DNA from: Pseudorhodoferax aquiterrae
Lineage (GTDB): Bacteria > Pseudomonadota > Gammaproteobacteria > Burkholderiales > Burkholderiaceae_C
NCBI RefSeq assembly: GCF_014652235.1
Contig: NZ_BMYK01000025.1
Coordinates: forward strand, 1-32,478
Reading direction: 5' to 3'
DNA length: 32,478 bases
Below, in pieces: positions 1 to 7,610 of the stretch. Position numbers and translations under genes: made by a program. Numbering within the stretch: the first letter of the stretch is position 1; every line of letters starts with the position of its first letter. The notes under the pieces were generated by a model, which was not told where the DNA came from, searched no databases, and worked only from the letters and a program-made list of their open reading frames with translations.

Positions 1-187
1 GCTCGCGGTCGCGCTGGCTGGACTCCAGCCATTTGCGGTGCAGTTGGTTGCCGCGGCGCATGGCCTCTTGCGCCTTTCGGTGCTGTCGTCTTGCGAGGAA
101 CTGCCACACGCCAGCGATCACCAGCGGCACCAGAATGCTTGCTGCGAGCAAGTAGACGGCCGTCAAGTGGTGCTCAGAAGTGTTCAT
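1..187 (-). CDS. Small single-span membrane protein, truncated by window edge
   Basis: The gene starts at an ATG at 187 and runs off the left edge, leaving 62 codons. The frame begins MNTSEHHLTAVYLLAA and has one hydrophobic span at about residues 9-28. The span is followed by a very basic segment rich in Arg, Lys and Gln (FLARRQHRKAQEAMRRGN), so the N-terminus is probably outside and the basic tail in the cytoplasm. An AAGG element sits just ahead of the start. A TATAGT box on the minus strand, 30 bases upstream at about 217-222, could be its -10 element, but I see no good -35 box. It follows the terminator of the ankyrin gene, so it is probably transcribed separately. I do not recognise a family and assign no function. 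Confidence 0.6.
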   Translation of the reverse strand, partial: MNTSEHHLTAVYLLAASILVPLVIAGVWQFLARRQHRKAQEAMRRGNQLHRKWLESSQRDRE

Positions 188-235
188 CGCCTTCGAAAAC
201 GTTGCAAGCAGACGCGACTATAGGCCGGTCGGTGC

Positions 236-272
236 AAAAAAATGCCACAAAACGGCTTGCACGTCAGCCGTT
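236..272 (-). terminator. Probable intrinsic terminator after the ankyrin gene
   Basis: A perfect 7-bp inverted repeat (AACGGCT at 251-257, AGCCGTT at 266-272, 8-base loop) begins 12 bases after the ankyrin stop codon. On the minus strand the stem is followed by TTGTGGCA and then a run of seven T (plus-strand A at 236-242). The T run is not directly against the stem, so it may be only moderately efficient. It would end the mltG-to-ankyrin operon. Confidence 0.55.
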
Positions 273-283
273 CGTCAGCAATT

Positions 284-949
284 TCACCACTTTCCCTTGG
301 GCTGGCGTTGCCGCACGGCGTCGCCGATGAGCTTGGCCATGTCGTTGCGGTTGACGGAGTTCGCGAAATCGATGGCGGTCATGCCCTGCTCGTTCTTGAG
401 CAGAGGTTCCGCGCCTTCCTGCAGCAGCAGCCTGGCCGCTTCCACGCTGCCATAGCGCGCGGCCATCATCAGCGGCGTGGTCCGGTTCGGCGACTCCGCG
501 TCGATGAAGGCATGCTCCTCGAGCAGCAAGCGCATGACCTCGACGTGCCCATTGGTCGCGGCGTAGTGCAGCGGCGCCCAGCCCGTCTTGTTGACCGCCG
601 CGCCGCGCGCGATGAGCTTCCTGCACAGTTCCAGCTGGCCGTCCAGCGCGGCCACCATCAGCGGGCTTTCGTCGGCCTTGTTCAGCGATTCGACCTCGGT
701 TTTCGGCCAGTCGATCAGGGCTTGCGTGACACGGGTCGCGCGCGCCCGGATCGCCAGGTACAGGCCGTGCTGGCCGTTCGGATCGCGCGTGTTGGGATCG
801 AAGCCGCGCCGCAGCAGGTTGACCACGGTCGCGGCATCGTCCTTCGTGATGGCGGCGAAGAAATCGTCGTACGAGCCCGCGCGGGCCCAGCCTGCGCTGC
901 CCAGCAGCAGCACGGCCAGGCACTGGCGCCGTTGCAGTTGCATCGTCAT
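284..949 (-). CDS. Exported ankyrin-repeat protein
   Basis: This is a 221-residue protein. Its N-terminus (MTMQLQRRQCLAVLLLG) looks like a Sec signal peptide, with probable signal peptidase I cleavage after Ala-Arg-Ala near residue 25. The rest is about five ankyrin repeats, recognisable by phrases such as APLHYAATNGHVEVMRLLL and TPLMMAARYGSVEAARLLL. Ankyrin repeats bind proteins, so a periplasmic binding or chaperone-like role is possible, but no partner is evident. The start at 949 overlaps the stop of the TatD gene by four bases (ATGA), which argues for translational coupling. An ATG six bases further in (943) is an alternative. It is the last gene of the mltG-tmk-holB-pilZ-tatD operon. 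Confidence 0.85.
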   Translation of the reverse strand: MTMQLQRRQCLAVLLLGSAGWARAGSYDDFFAAITKDDAATVVNLLRRGFDPNTRDPNGQHGLYLAIRARATRVTQALIDWPKTEVESLNKADESPLMVAALDGQLELCRKLIARGAAVNKTGWAPLHYAATNGHVEVMRLLLEEHAFIDAESPNRTTPLMMAARYGSVEAARLLLQEGAEPLLKNEQGMTAIDFANSVNRNDMAKLIGDAVRQRQPKGKW

Positions 950-1740
950 GCGGCCTCCGGCCGGAACAAAGCGTCGAAGTTGGCGCTGGTCTGCGCCGCG
1001 ACGGCCTCCACGGCCAGGCCGCGCACGGCCGCGATCTGGGCCGCGACATGCGGCACCCAGGCGGGCTGGTTGGTCTTGCCCCGGTGCGGCACGGGGGCCA
1101 GGTAGGGACTGTCGGTTTCGATCAGCAGGCGGTCCAGCGGAACGAAGCGGGCGATCTCGCGCAGATCCTGGGCGTTCTTGAAGGTCAGGATGCCGGACAG
1201 GGAGATGTGAAAGCCCAGGTCCAGCGCCGCCCGGGCCACGGTCTCGGTCTCGGTGAAGCAGTGGAACACACCGCCGGCGGCACCGGCCGAGCCGTCCTCG
1301 CCCTGCTCGCGCAGGATCGCCAGCGTGTCGTCCGAGGCGGCCCGGGTGTGGATGACCAGCGGCTTGCCCAGCTGCCGCGCGGCCCGGATGTGGGTGCGAA
1401 AGCGTTCGCGCTGCCATGCCACGTCGGCCACGCTGCGCTCGCCCAGGCGGTAATAGTCCAGCCCGGTCTCGCCGATGGCCAGCACGCGGGGCAGGCGGCC
1501 GCGCGTGAGCAGGTCGTCCAGGCTGGGCTCCTGCACCTCTTCCTGGTCGGGGTGCACGCCCACCGTCGCCCAGATCTGCGGGTGCGCCATGGCGATGCCA
1601 TGGACGGTGTCGAACTCCTCGAGCGTGGTGCAGATGCACATCGCGCGGTCGACCTGCGCGGCGGCCATGTCGTCGAGGATCTGCGGCAGCCGCGCCAGCA
1701 GGTCGGGGTCGCTCAGGTGGCAATGCGAATCGGTGTACAT
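946..1740 (-). CDS. tatD: TatD family metal-dependent hydrolase/DNase
   Basis: This is a 264-residue TIM-barrel hydrolase of the TatD/YcfH family, whose members are metal-dependent deoxyribonucleases with proposed roles in DNA repair or turnover. The metal ligands are visible in order: His6 and His8 in DSHCHL, Glu91 in GETGLDYY, His131 in VIHTR, His160 in FHCFTE and Asp210 in ETDSPYL. The length is standard. It follows pilZ after a 37-base gap that contains a hairpin, and no clear Shine-Dalgarno sequence precedes the ATG at 1740. It overlaps the ankyrin gene start. The tmk-holB-(pilZ)-tatD order is common in proteobacteria. The symbol is by family; ycfH is the positional equivalent in E. coli. 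Confidence 0.92.
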   Translation of the reverse strand: MYTDSHCHLSDPDLLARLPQILDDMAAAQVDRAMCICTTLEEFDTVHGIAMAHPQIWATVGVHPDQEEVQEPSLDDLLTRGRLPRVLAIGETGLDYYRLGERSVADVAWQRERFRTHIRAARQLGKPLVIHTRAASDDTLAILREQGEDGSAGAAGGVFHCFTETETVARAALDLGFHISLSGILTFKNAQDLREIARFVPLDRLLIETDSPYLAPVPHRGKTNQPAWVPHVAAQIAAVRGLAVEAVAAQTSANFDALFRPEAA

Positions 1741-1750
1741 GCGCGGGCAG

Positions 1751-1770
1751 CGCCGGCATGCGGGCCGGCG
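1751..1770. repeat. Hairpin between pilZ and tatD
   Basis: A perfect 7-bp inverted repeat, CGCCGGC at 1751-1757 and GCCGGCG at 1764-1770, encloses a 6-base loop. It lies inside the 37-base gap between the pilZ stop and the tatD start, just upstream of an ATG that lacks an obvious ribosome-binding site. No T run follows on either strand, so it is not an intrinsic terminator. It could affect tatD translation or mRNA processing. Confidence 0.5.
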
Positions 1771-1777
1771 TGCGAAA

Positions 1778-2137
1778 TCAAACGGTTTGGGTGGGCCGGT
1801 CGGACATCAGGTGGCCGCTCAGCAGGTTCTCGATCTTTTCCTTGAGCTGGCGCGACTTCTCGTCCCGGGGGAACTGGATGCCGACGCCCTGCGTGCGGTT
1901 GCCCGAGGCGCGCGAGGGCGTCACCCAGGCCACGCGCCCGGCGATCGGGTAGCGCTGCGGATCTTCCGGCAGCGACAGCAGCACGTAGACGTCGTCGCCG
2001 AGCTGGTACTCGCGCGAGGTCGGGATGAACATGCCGCCTTCGGCGAACAAGGGGATGTAGGCCGCGTACAGCGCGGCCTTCTCCTTGATCGCCAGCTGGA
2101 TGACGCTGGGGCGCGGGGCCGGGGCGGGACTGCTCAT
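1778..2137 (-). CDS. pilZ: PilZ domain type IV pilus protein
   Basis: This is a 119-residue single-domain PilZ protein. The phrases IKEKAALYAAYIPLF and GGMFIPTS, and the later VAWVTP and GVGIQFP, match the PilZ proper of type IV pilus assembly. The usual cyclic-di-GMP-binding signature (RxxxR plus D/NxSxxG) is not visible; the PilZ protein of Pseudomonas likewise lacks it and acts through protein contacts with the pilus machinery. The ATG at 2137 overlaps the holB stop by four bases. Position between holB and tatD is the usual one in pseudomonads and betaproteobacteria. Confidence 0.92.
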   Translation of the reverse strand: MSSPAPAPRPSVIQLAIKEKAALYAAYIPLFAEGGMFIPTSREYQLGDDVYVLLSLPEDPQRYPIAGRVAWVTPSRASGNRTQGVGIQFPRDEKSRQLKEKIENLLSGHLMSDRPTQTV

Positions 2138-3141
2138 GGTGGGCGCGAGTTTAGGGCGGTTTTCGCGAGCGCAACAAGCGACTCGAGCATGAGCCCGGCG
2201 TTCAAGGGGTGCTCGGCGATGCGGGCGCTGTCCTGGAGCTTGCGCGACCATTGCAGCAAGGTCTCCAGCCGGGCCGGAGACGGCAGGTCGGCTGCGGCGA
2301 AGAAGCGCGGCGCCGCCCCCTGGCCCGTGCGCAGCAGGTCGTGGCAGAGCTTCTGCATGGCATCGATGAGCTCGGCCGGCGCGAGGCCGCCGACCGCGCC
2401 CATGTCGCCGCGCGCGAGCGCCTGCGGCAAGGCGCTCCAGGCACGCGCACTGCGGCCGGCGGCGTGCATGCGCAGGGCCTCCTCGGGCCGGCCGCCAGTA
2501 GCGGCCAGCAGCACGGGAACGTCGGCGGCGGCGACACCCTCCTGGGCCTGCAGCCACTGCGATGCTTCCTCTGGCTGCGGCCAGGCCATCTGGTGGCCCA
2601 TGCAGCGGCTGCGGATCGTCGGTAGGAGCAGGTGGGCGGCCCCGGTGGCCAGCACGAAACGCACGTCGCCGGGCGGCTCCTCCAGCGTCTTGAGCAAGGC
2701 GTTCGCGCTGATGGTGTTCATGCGCTCGGCCGGGAACACCAGCACCGCCTTGCCGCGTCCCCGCGCACTGGTGCGCTGGCCGAACTCCACGGCAGCGCGC
2801 ATGGCCTCCACGCGGATCTCGCGGCTGGGCTTGCGCTTCTTGTCGTCGATCTCGGCCTGGGCCTTCTCGTCCAGCGGCCAGCCGAGCGCGAGCATCTCCA
2901 CCTCGGGCAGCAGCACGCAGAGGTCGGCATGGGCGCGCACGTCGATGGCGTGGCAACTGGCACAGGCACCGCAGGCGCCCTGCTCCTGCGGCCTGTCGGC
3001 GCGCTCGCACAGCCAGGCGCGCGCGAGCTCCAGCGCCAATTCGTACTGGCCCAGGCCCGACGGGCCGTGCAGCAGCCAGGCATGGCCGCGCTGGGCCAGG
3101 AGGCTGGTGCGTTGGCGCTGCAGCCAGGGCGCCACGCTCAT
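2134..3141 (-). CDS. holB: DNA polymerase III subunit delta prime
   Basis: This 335-residue clamp-loader subunit belongs to the complex that loads the beta sliding clamp onto DNA. A four-cysteine zinc module is present (Cys45, Cys57, Cys60, Cys63, in ACGACASC). The P-loop-like GPSGLGQ near residues 26-32 has Gln where ATPases have Lys, as expected for the non-hydrolysing delta prime. LLKTLEEPP and FVLAT, with SRC further on, are typical clamp-loader phrases. The length fits the family. The start at 3141 overlaps the tmk stop (ATGA) and the stop overlaps pilZ in the same way. Confidence 0.95.
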   Translation of the reverse strand: MSVAPWLQRQRTSLLAQRGHAWLLHGPSGLGQYELALELARAWLCERADRPQEQGACGACASCHAIDVRAHADLCVLLPEVEMLALGWPLDEKAQAEIDDKKRKPSREIRVEAMRAAVEFGQRTSARGRGKAVLVFPAERMNTISANALLKTLEEPPGDVRFVLATGAAHLLLPTIRSRCMGHQMAWPQPEEASQWLQAQEGVAAADVPVLLAATGGRPEEALRMHAAGRSARAWSALPQALARGDMGAVGGLAPAELIDAMQKLCHDLLRTGQGAAPRFFAAADLPSPARLETLLQWSRKLQDSARIAEHPLNAGLMLESLVALAKTALNSRPP

Positions 3142-3818
3142 CGCGGGCCCACCTGCGCGGCGACCATGATGGCCAGCCAGCCGCGCCGCACCATGGCCGC
3201 CGTGATCTGCTGCCAGACCGCATGCCGCGTGGCATCGGCCGCGATGCGCACGAAGCGCGCGGGTGCCGCCGCGGCGCGCTGGGCATAGCCCGCATGCACG
3301 CGGGCGAAGAAGGCGGCGGGCTCGGCCTCGAAGCGGTCGGGTGCGCGCGCAGCGGCGAGCCGCTGCGCCGCGACCTCGGGTGCGAGTTCGAACCACAGCG
3401 TCATGTCGGGCTGGCGCAGCTGCCCGGTCGGCAGGCCGTCGCTGGATTGGACCCATTGTTCGAGCGCGGCCAGCACGCCCGTGTCGAAGCCGCGGCCGGC
3501 GCCCTGGTAGGCGAAGGTGGCATCCGTGAAGCGGTCGCACAGCACGACCTCGCCGCGCGCCAGTGCCGGCTCGATCACGCGCCGCAGGTGGTCGCGCCGA
3601 CCGGCGAACACCAGCAGGGCCTCGGTCAACGCATCCATGTCCTCGTGCAACACCAACTCGCGCAGGCGCTCGGCCACGGGGGTGCCGCCGGGCTCGCGCG
3701 TCTGCGTGACGGTGCGGCCCTGGGCGCGGAAGGCGTCGGCCAGCGCCGCGATGTGGCTGGACTTGCCGGCGCCATCGATGCCTTCGAAGCTGATGAAGAG
3801 TCCGCGTGGTGCTTGCAT
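3138..3818 (-). CDS. tmk: Thymidylate kinase
   Basis: This 226-residue enzyme phosphorylates dTMP to dTDP with ATP in dTTP synthesis. The sequence shows the P-loop GIDGAGKS at residues 13-20, TREPGGTP at 40-47, the DRF motif at 95-97 within [17 protein letters not shown], and a plausible LID region around [10 protein letters not shown]. The length is slightly above the usual 205-215. It follows mltG after six bases and overlaps holB by four, so the three genes are probably on one transcript. Confidence 0.96.
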   Translation of the reverse strand: MQAPRGLFISFEGIDGAGKSSHIAALADAFRAQGRTVTQTREPGGTPVAERLRELVLHEDMDALTEALLVFAGRRDHLRRVIEPALARGEVVLCDRFTDATFAYQGAGRGFDTGVLAALEQWVQSSDGLPTGQLRQPDMTLWFELAPEVAAQRLAAARAPDRFEAEPAAFFARVHAGYAQRAAAAPARFVRIAADATRHAVWQQITAAMVRRGWLAIMVAAQVGPR

Positions 3819-3824
3819 GGGGGC

Positions 3825-4808
3825 TCAACGTCCGCGGATGTAACGGTCGACGGCGCGGTTGTGTTCGTCCAGCGACTGGCTGAAATGGCTGGTGCCGTCG
3901 CCGCGCGCCACGAAGTACAAGGCCTTGGAATCGGAGGGTTGCACGGCCGCCAGCAGCGCGCGCGCGCCCGGCATCGCGATCGGCGTGGGTGGCAGGCCGG
4001 GCCGCGTGTAGGTGTTGAAGGGCGTGTCGGTGCGCAGGTCGCTGCGGCGCAGGTTGCCGTCGAAGCGCTCGCCGATGCCGTAGATCACGGTCGGGTCGGT
4101 CTGCAGCAGCATGCCGATGCGCAGGCGGTTGTGGAAGACGGCCGAGATGTCGGCGCGGTCCACGCCGTGGCCGGTTTCCTTCTCGACGATGCTGGCCAGG
4201 ATCAGGGCCTGCTCGGGCGTCTTGAGCGCCACGTTAGGCCCGCGCTGGGCCCAGGCCGCGTCCAGCTGCTTGTCCATGGCCTGCAGGGCCTGGCGCAGCA
4301 CCGCGAGATCGCTGCTGTCCTTGGCGTAGCTGTAGGTGTCGGGGAAGAAGCGGCCCTCGGGCGCGACGCCCGGCCGGCCCAGCGCGGCCATGAGCGCGGC
4401 ATCGTCCAGCGCGCGGCTGTCCTGCTTGATGCGGTCGGCCTTGGCCAGGGCCTGGCGCATCTGACGGAAGGTCCAGCCTTCCACGAAGGTCACCGCCCGC
4501 AGGGCCTGTTCGCCGCGCACCAGCTTGTCCAGCAGCTGGCGCGGTGTGATGCCGGGGGCGAATTCGTAGCTGCCGGCCTTGATCAGCCGCGACTGGCCGG
4601 ACAGCCGGAACCAGCCGAACAGGGCCCAGTCCGGCGCCTGCACGCCGGCCTCGGTGGCCGCGCTGGCGATGGCGCGTGCACTGGTGCCCGGCGCGATGTT
4701 CAGCTCCACCGGCGTGCGGGACAGCCGCAGGGGCTGGTCCAGCCACCACCAGGCACCCGCCGCCGCCGCGCAGGCCAACACCAACAACACCATCAGCGCA
4801 CGACGCAC
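3825..4808 (-). CDS. mltG: Endolytic murein transglycosylase MltG
   Basis: This is a 327-residue inner-membrane YceG-like transglycosylase, which cuts nascent peptidoglycan glycan strands and helps set their length. A short basic N-terminus (MRRAL) leads into one membrane helix at about residues 5-23. The catalytic motif ASIVEKETG is present, with the key Glu at about residue 209. LQTDPTVIYG, NTYTRPGLPPTPIAMPG and the C-terminal YFVARGDGTSHFS are family hallmarks. I chose the GTG at 4808 because it gives the basic residues expected before the helix and has AGGG seven bases upstream. The ATG at 4793 has no ribosome-binding site. It diverges from ygfZ with a gap of about 35 bases. Confidence 0.94.
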   Translation of the reverse strand: MRRALMVLLVLACAAAAGAWWWLDQPLRLSRTPVELNIAPGTSARAIASAATEAGVQAPDWALFGWFRLSGQSRLIKAGSYEFAPGITPRQLLDKLVRGEQALRAVTFVEGWTFRQMRQALAKADRIKQDSRALDDAALMAALGRPGVAPEGRFFPDTYSYAKDSSDLAVLRQALQAMDKQLDAAWAQRGPNVALKTPEQALILASIVEKETGHGVDRADISAVFHNRLRIGMLLQTDPTVIYGIGERFDGNLRRSDLRTDTPFNTYTRPGLPPTPIAMPGARALLAAVQPSDSKALYFVARGDGTSHFSQSLDEHNRAVDRYIRGR

Positions 4809-4843
4809 AGCAGCCCTACAAGCCAGGAGAAGAAGAGCCGGCC

Positions 4844-5785
4844 ATGATAATTCAGCCCATGCAAGACACTCCCGACACCCGCCATGGCCTCGCGCCGCTG
4901 ACGCATCTGGGCGTGATCGCCGTCCAGGGCGAGGAAGCCGCCAAGTTCCTGCACAGCCAGCTGACCCAGGATTTCGTGCTGGTGGCGCCCGACCAGGCCC
5001 GCCTGGCCGCGTTCTGCTCGCCCAAGGGGCGGATGCAGGCCAGCTTCGTGGGCCTGCGCTGGGTCGACGGCCAGGTGCTGCTGGTCTGCGCACGCGATCT
5101 GCTGGCGCCCACGCTCAAGCGCCTGTCCATGTTCGTGATGCGCGCCAAGGCCAAGCTGCGCGATGCGACCGACGAGTTCCAGCTGCTCGGCGCGCTGGGC
5201 TCCAGCGCGGCGGCACTGATGGGCGGCGAAGCCGCGCCCTGGCACCGCCACGAGGTCGCAGGTGGCGTGGCGGTGGCGCTGTACCCGGCCGACGGCCAGC
5301 CGCGCGCGCTGCTCGTGCTGCCCGCGCAGGCCGCACTCCCCGATGCGCCGGCCCTGTCGCTGGCGCAGTGGCAGCTGACCGAGGTGCGCAGCGGCGTGGT
5401 GCTGGTCGCGCAGCCGCTGTTCGAGGTGCTGGTGCCGCAGATGCTCAACTACGAGTCGGTCGGTGGCGTGAGCTTCAAGAAGGGCTGCTACCCGGGCCAG
5501 GAGGTCGTGGCGCGCAGCCAGTTCCGCGGCACGCTCAAGCGCCGGGCCTACCTCGTGCATGCCGATGCCGAACTGGCCGCCGGCCAGGAGGTGTTCCAGG
5601 CCAGCGATGCAGAGCAGCCCACGGGCACCGTGGTGCAGGCCGCGGCCAATCCGGACGGTGGCTGGGATGCGGTGGTCTCGGTGCAGATCGCGGCCGCCGA
5701 GGCCTACGACCTGCGTGCCGGCAGCGCCACGGGCGCTGCGCTGCAGCTGCAGCCCCTGCCCTACGCCCTGCTCGCCGACGTCTGA
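4844..5785 (+). CDS. ygfZ: Folate-binding Fe-S cluster assembly protein YgfZ
   Basis: This is a 313-residue GcvT-like protein of the YgfZ/CAF17 family, which uses tetrahydrofolate and supports maturation or repair of certain Fe-S enzymes. The diagnostic motif KGCYPGQE is present with its conserved Cys at about residue 215. The N-terminal phrases FLHSQLTQDF and FCSPKGRMQASF are also typical. I chose the ATG at 4844, preceded by AGGAGAAG about 12-14 bases upstream; an in-frame ATG at 4859 is possible. It diverges from mltG, and its last 25 bases overlap the end of the convergent thioesterase-GNAT gene. Confidence 0.93.
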   Translation: MIIQPMQDTPDTRHGLAPLTHLGVIAVQGEEAAKFLHSQLTQDFVLVAPDQARLAAFCSPKGRMQASFVGLRWVDGQVLLVCARDLLAPTLKRLSMFVMRAKAKLRDATDEFQLLGALGSSAAALMGGEAAPWHRHEVAGGVAVALYPADGQPRALLVLPAQAALPDAPALSLAQWQLTEVRSGVVLVAQPLFEVLVPQMLNYESVGGVSFKKGCYPGQEVVARSQFRGTLKRRAYLVHADAELAAGQEVFQASDAEQPTGTVVQAAANPDGGWDAVVSVQIAAAEAYDLRAGSATGAALQLQPLPYALLADV

Positions 5786-6645
5786 GCGGTGAGCGGCAGC
5801 ACCATCTCGACGTGGGCGATGCCGACCTCGTCGAAGGGTTCGCCGCGCACTGCGAAGCCCAGCCGGCGGTAAAAGCCCTCGGCGCTGCGCTGGGCGTGCA
5901 GCACGACCTCGCGGTCACCGCGCGCGGCCGCGGCCTGCACCAGGGCCTGCAGGACCGCGGCACCCAGGTTGGCGCCGCGCAACATGTGGCGCACGGCCAT
6001 CCGGCCGACCTTGGCGACGCCTGGCGCGTGCTGCAGCAAGCGGCCGGTGGCCAAGGGCTGGCCCAACCGGTTGTAGAGCACGGCATGGACGGCCGTGGCG
6101 TCGGCTGCGTCCCACTCATCGTCGCGCGCGATGCCCTGCTCTTCGATGAACACCTCGGTGCGCACGCGGCGCGCGTCGGTCTGCAAGACTTCCCAGCTGC
6201 CCAGCCGCAGTTCGGTCACGGCCTGCCCGGCCTCGTAGTCCTGCAGCAGCGCGCGCAGGGCGTCGGGCACGGGGCGCGACTTCTGCTCGGCCGGGTCGGC
6301 GAACACGTAGACGAGCTCGCCCGTGACCAGCAACTGGTTGCCGCGGAAGATCGCGCCGACGAAGCGCATGGAGCTGCGGCCCACGTGTTCGCACTTCAGC
6401 GCCACGTCGAGCTGGTCGTCGTTGCGCGCCGAGGCGTGGTACTCCACCGTTGCCTTCTTCACGTAGAGCTCCCCGCCCAGCGCCGCGAAACCCTCCTCGT
6501 ACGGCAAGGCCAGCGCGCGCCAGTAGCCGGTGACGGCCGTGTCGAAGTACATCAGGTAGTGGCCGTTGAAGACGATCTTCTGCATGTCCACCTCGACCCA
6601 GCGCACGCGCAGGCGGTGGAAGAAGCGGAAGTCCTGGCGTTTCAT
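5761..6645 (-). CDS. Fused hotdog thioesterase (YbgC-like) and GNAT acetyltransferase
   Basis: This 294-residue protein joins two enzyme folds. Residues 1 to about 130 form a 4-hydroxybenzoyl-CoA thioesterase/YbgC-like hotdog domain, with RVRWVEVDMQKIVFNGHY at 12-30. The conserved Asp is at 20, and Asn27 stands where YbgC has His. From about residue 140 there is a GNAT domain of the ElaA/YjcF kind: RTEVFIEEQGI, then the acetyl-CoA-binding stretch VGRMAVRHMLRGANLG and the late GFYRRLGF. Its ATG at 6645 overlaps the hydrolase stop by four bases (ATGA). No stop or restart separates the domains. Its 3' end overlaps ygfZ by 25 bases. The substrates are unknown. The domain calls are firm; any joint reaction is inference. 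Confidence 0.88.
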   Translation of the reverse strand: MKRQDFRFFHRLRVRWVEVDMQKIVFNGHYLMYFDTAVTGYWRALALPYEEGFAALGGELYVKKATVEYHASARNDDQLDVALKCEHVGRSSMRFVGAIFRGNQLLVTGELVYVFADPAEQKSRPVPDALRALLQDYEAGQAVTELRLGSWEVLQTDARRVRTEVFIEEQGIARDDEWDAADATAVHAVLYNRLGQPLATGRLLQHAPGVAKVGRMAVRHMLRGANLGAAVLQALVQAAAARGDREVVLHAQRSAEGFYRRLGFAVRGEPFDEVGIAHVEMVLPLTAQTSASRA

Positions 6646-7610
6646 GCGCTGTCTCCTGAGGTTTGCAAGGCGATGGCCAAGGCGCGCGCCGCGTCGGCAT
6701 GGGCGGCCCGCGCCTGCGGGATGGCGCGGCCCATCTTGATGAACTCGTGCACCACGCCGCGGTAGATCTCCAGGTCCACCGCGACACCGGCCGCGCGCAG
6801 CTTGTCGGCGTACAGCACGCCCTCGTCGACCAGCGGGTCGCATTCCGCCAGGCCGATCCAGGCCGGTGCCACGCCGTCGACATCGGGTGCATTGAGCGGC
6901 GCGAAGCGCCAGTCCGCGCGCGCGGGCCGGTCCGGCTGCACCTGGTCGAAGAACCAGTCGATGCTGGCGGACTCCAGCACGAAGCCCTTGGCGAAACGCT
7001 GGTGCGAGGGCGTGTCCTGGAAGGCTGCGCAACCGGGATAGAACAGCAGCTGCAGCGCCAGCGGCAAGCCGGCGTCGCGCGCGGCGATGGCGCAGACCGC
7101 GGCCAGCGTGCCGCCGGCACTGTCGCCGCCCACGGCCAGCCGCGTGGTGTCCAGGCCCAGCGCCGCGCCCTGGCCGGCCAGCCATTGCAAGGCATCCCAG
7201 GCATCGTTCTGCGCGGTCGGGAAGCGGTGCTCGGGGGCGAGCCGGTAGTCCAGCGACAGCACGGCGCAACCGGCCTGGTGCGCCAGTTCGCGGCACAGCG
7301 TGTCGTGTGTCGCGACCGAGCCGATCGTGAAGCCGCCGCCGTGCAGGTACAGCAGCACTGGCAGCGGCGCCTCGGCCGCGGGCGCGACCAGGCGGGCCGG
7401 CAGGCGCGCGCCGTCGCGCGTGGGCAAGGCCAGGTCCTGCACGCGCGCCAGCGGCCGCAGCGGGATGTCCAGCACGCCGGCGCCCAGCGCATAGGCCGCA
7501 CGCGCCTGTTCGGGCGGCAGGCTGTGCAGCGGCGGGCGGCCCGCGCGGTGCATGCGGTCGATCACGCCGCGCATGGTCGGCGTCAACAGGTCTTGGGGGT
7601 TCTTTTGCAT
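6642..7610 (-). CDS. HSL-family alpha/beta hydrolase (esterase/lipase)
   Basis: This is a 322-residue serine hydrolase of the hormone-sensitive-lipase (family IV esterase) group. The oxyanion motif HGGG is at 90-93, the nucleophile Ser164 lies in GDSAGG, the acid is Asp258 in ECDPLVDEG, and the general base is His288 in GVVHEF. DYRLAPEHRFP is characteristic of the group. No signal peptide is seen, so it is probably cytoplasmic and acts on short or medium acyl esters. The ATG at 7610 shares one base with the stop of the HDOD gene (TGATG), and its stop overlaps the thioesterase-GNAT start. All three are probably co-transcribed behind tex. Confidence 0.93.
   Translation of the reverse strand: MQKNPQDLLTPTMRGVIDRMHRAGRPPLHSLPPEQARAAYALGAGVLDIPLRPLARVQDLALPTRDGARLPARLVAPAAEAPLPVLLYLHGGGFTIGSVATHDTLCRELAHQAGCAVLSLDYRLAPEHRFPTAQNDAWDALQWLAGQGAALGLDTTRLAVGGDSAGGTLAAVCAIAARDAGLPLALQLLFYPGCAAFQDTPSHQRFAKGFVLESASIDWFFDQVQPDRPARADWRFAPLNAPDVDGVAPAWIGLAECDPLVDEGVLYADKLRAAGVAVDLEIYRGVVHEFIKMGRAIPQARAAHADAARALAIALQTSGDSA

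Noticed and set aside
236-242. The A run as a phase-variable homopolymer.
   Set aside because: It is only seven bases, non-coding, and better explained as the T tract of the terminator on the minus strand.
4809-5093. An upstream extension of mltG through the ygfZ coding region.
   Set aside because: It would overlap the start of ygfZ and add an Arg/Pro-rich stretch before the membrane helix. The GTG at 4808 explains the N-terminus better.
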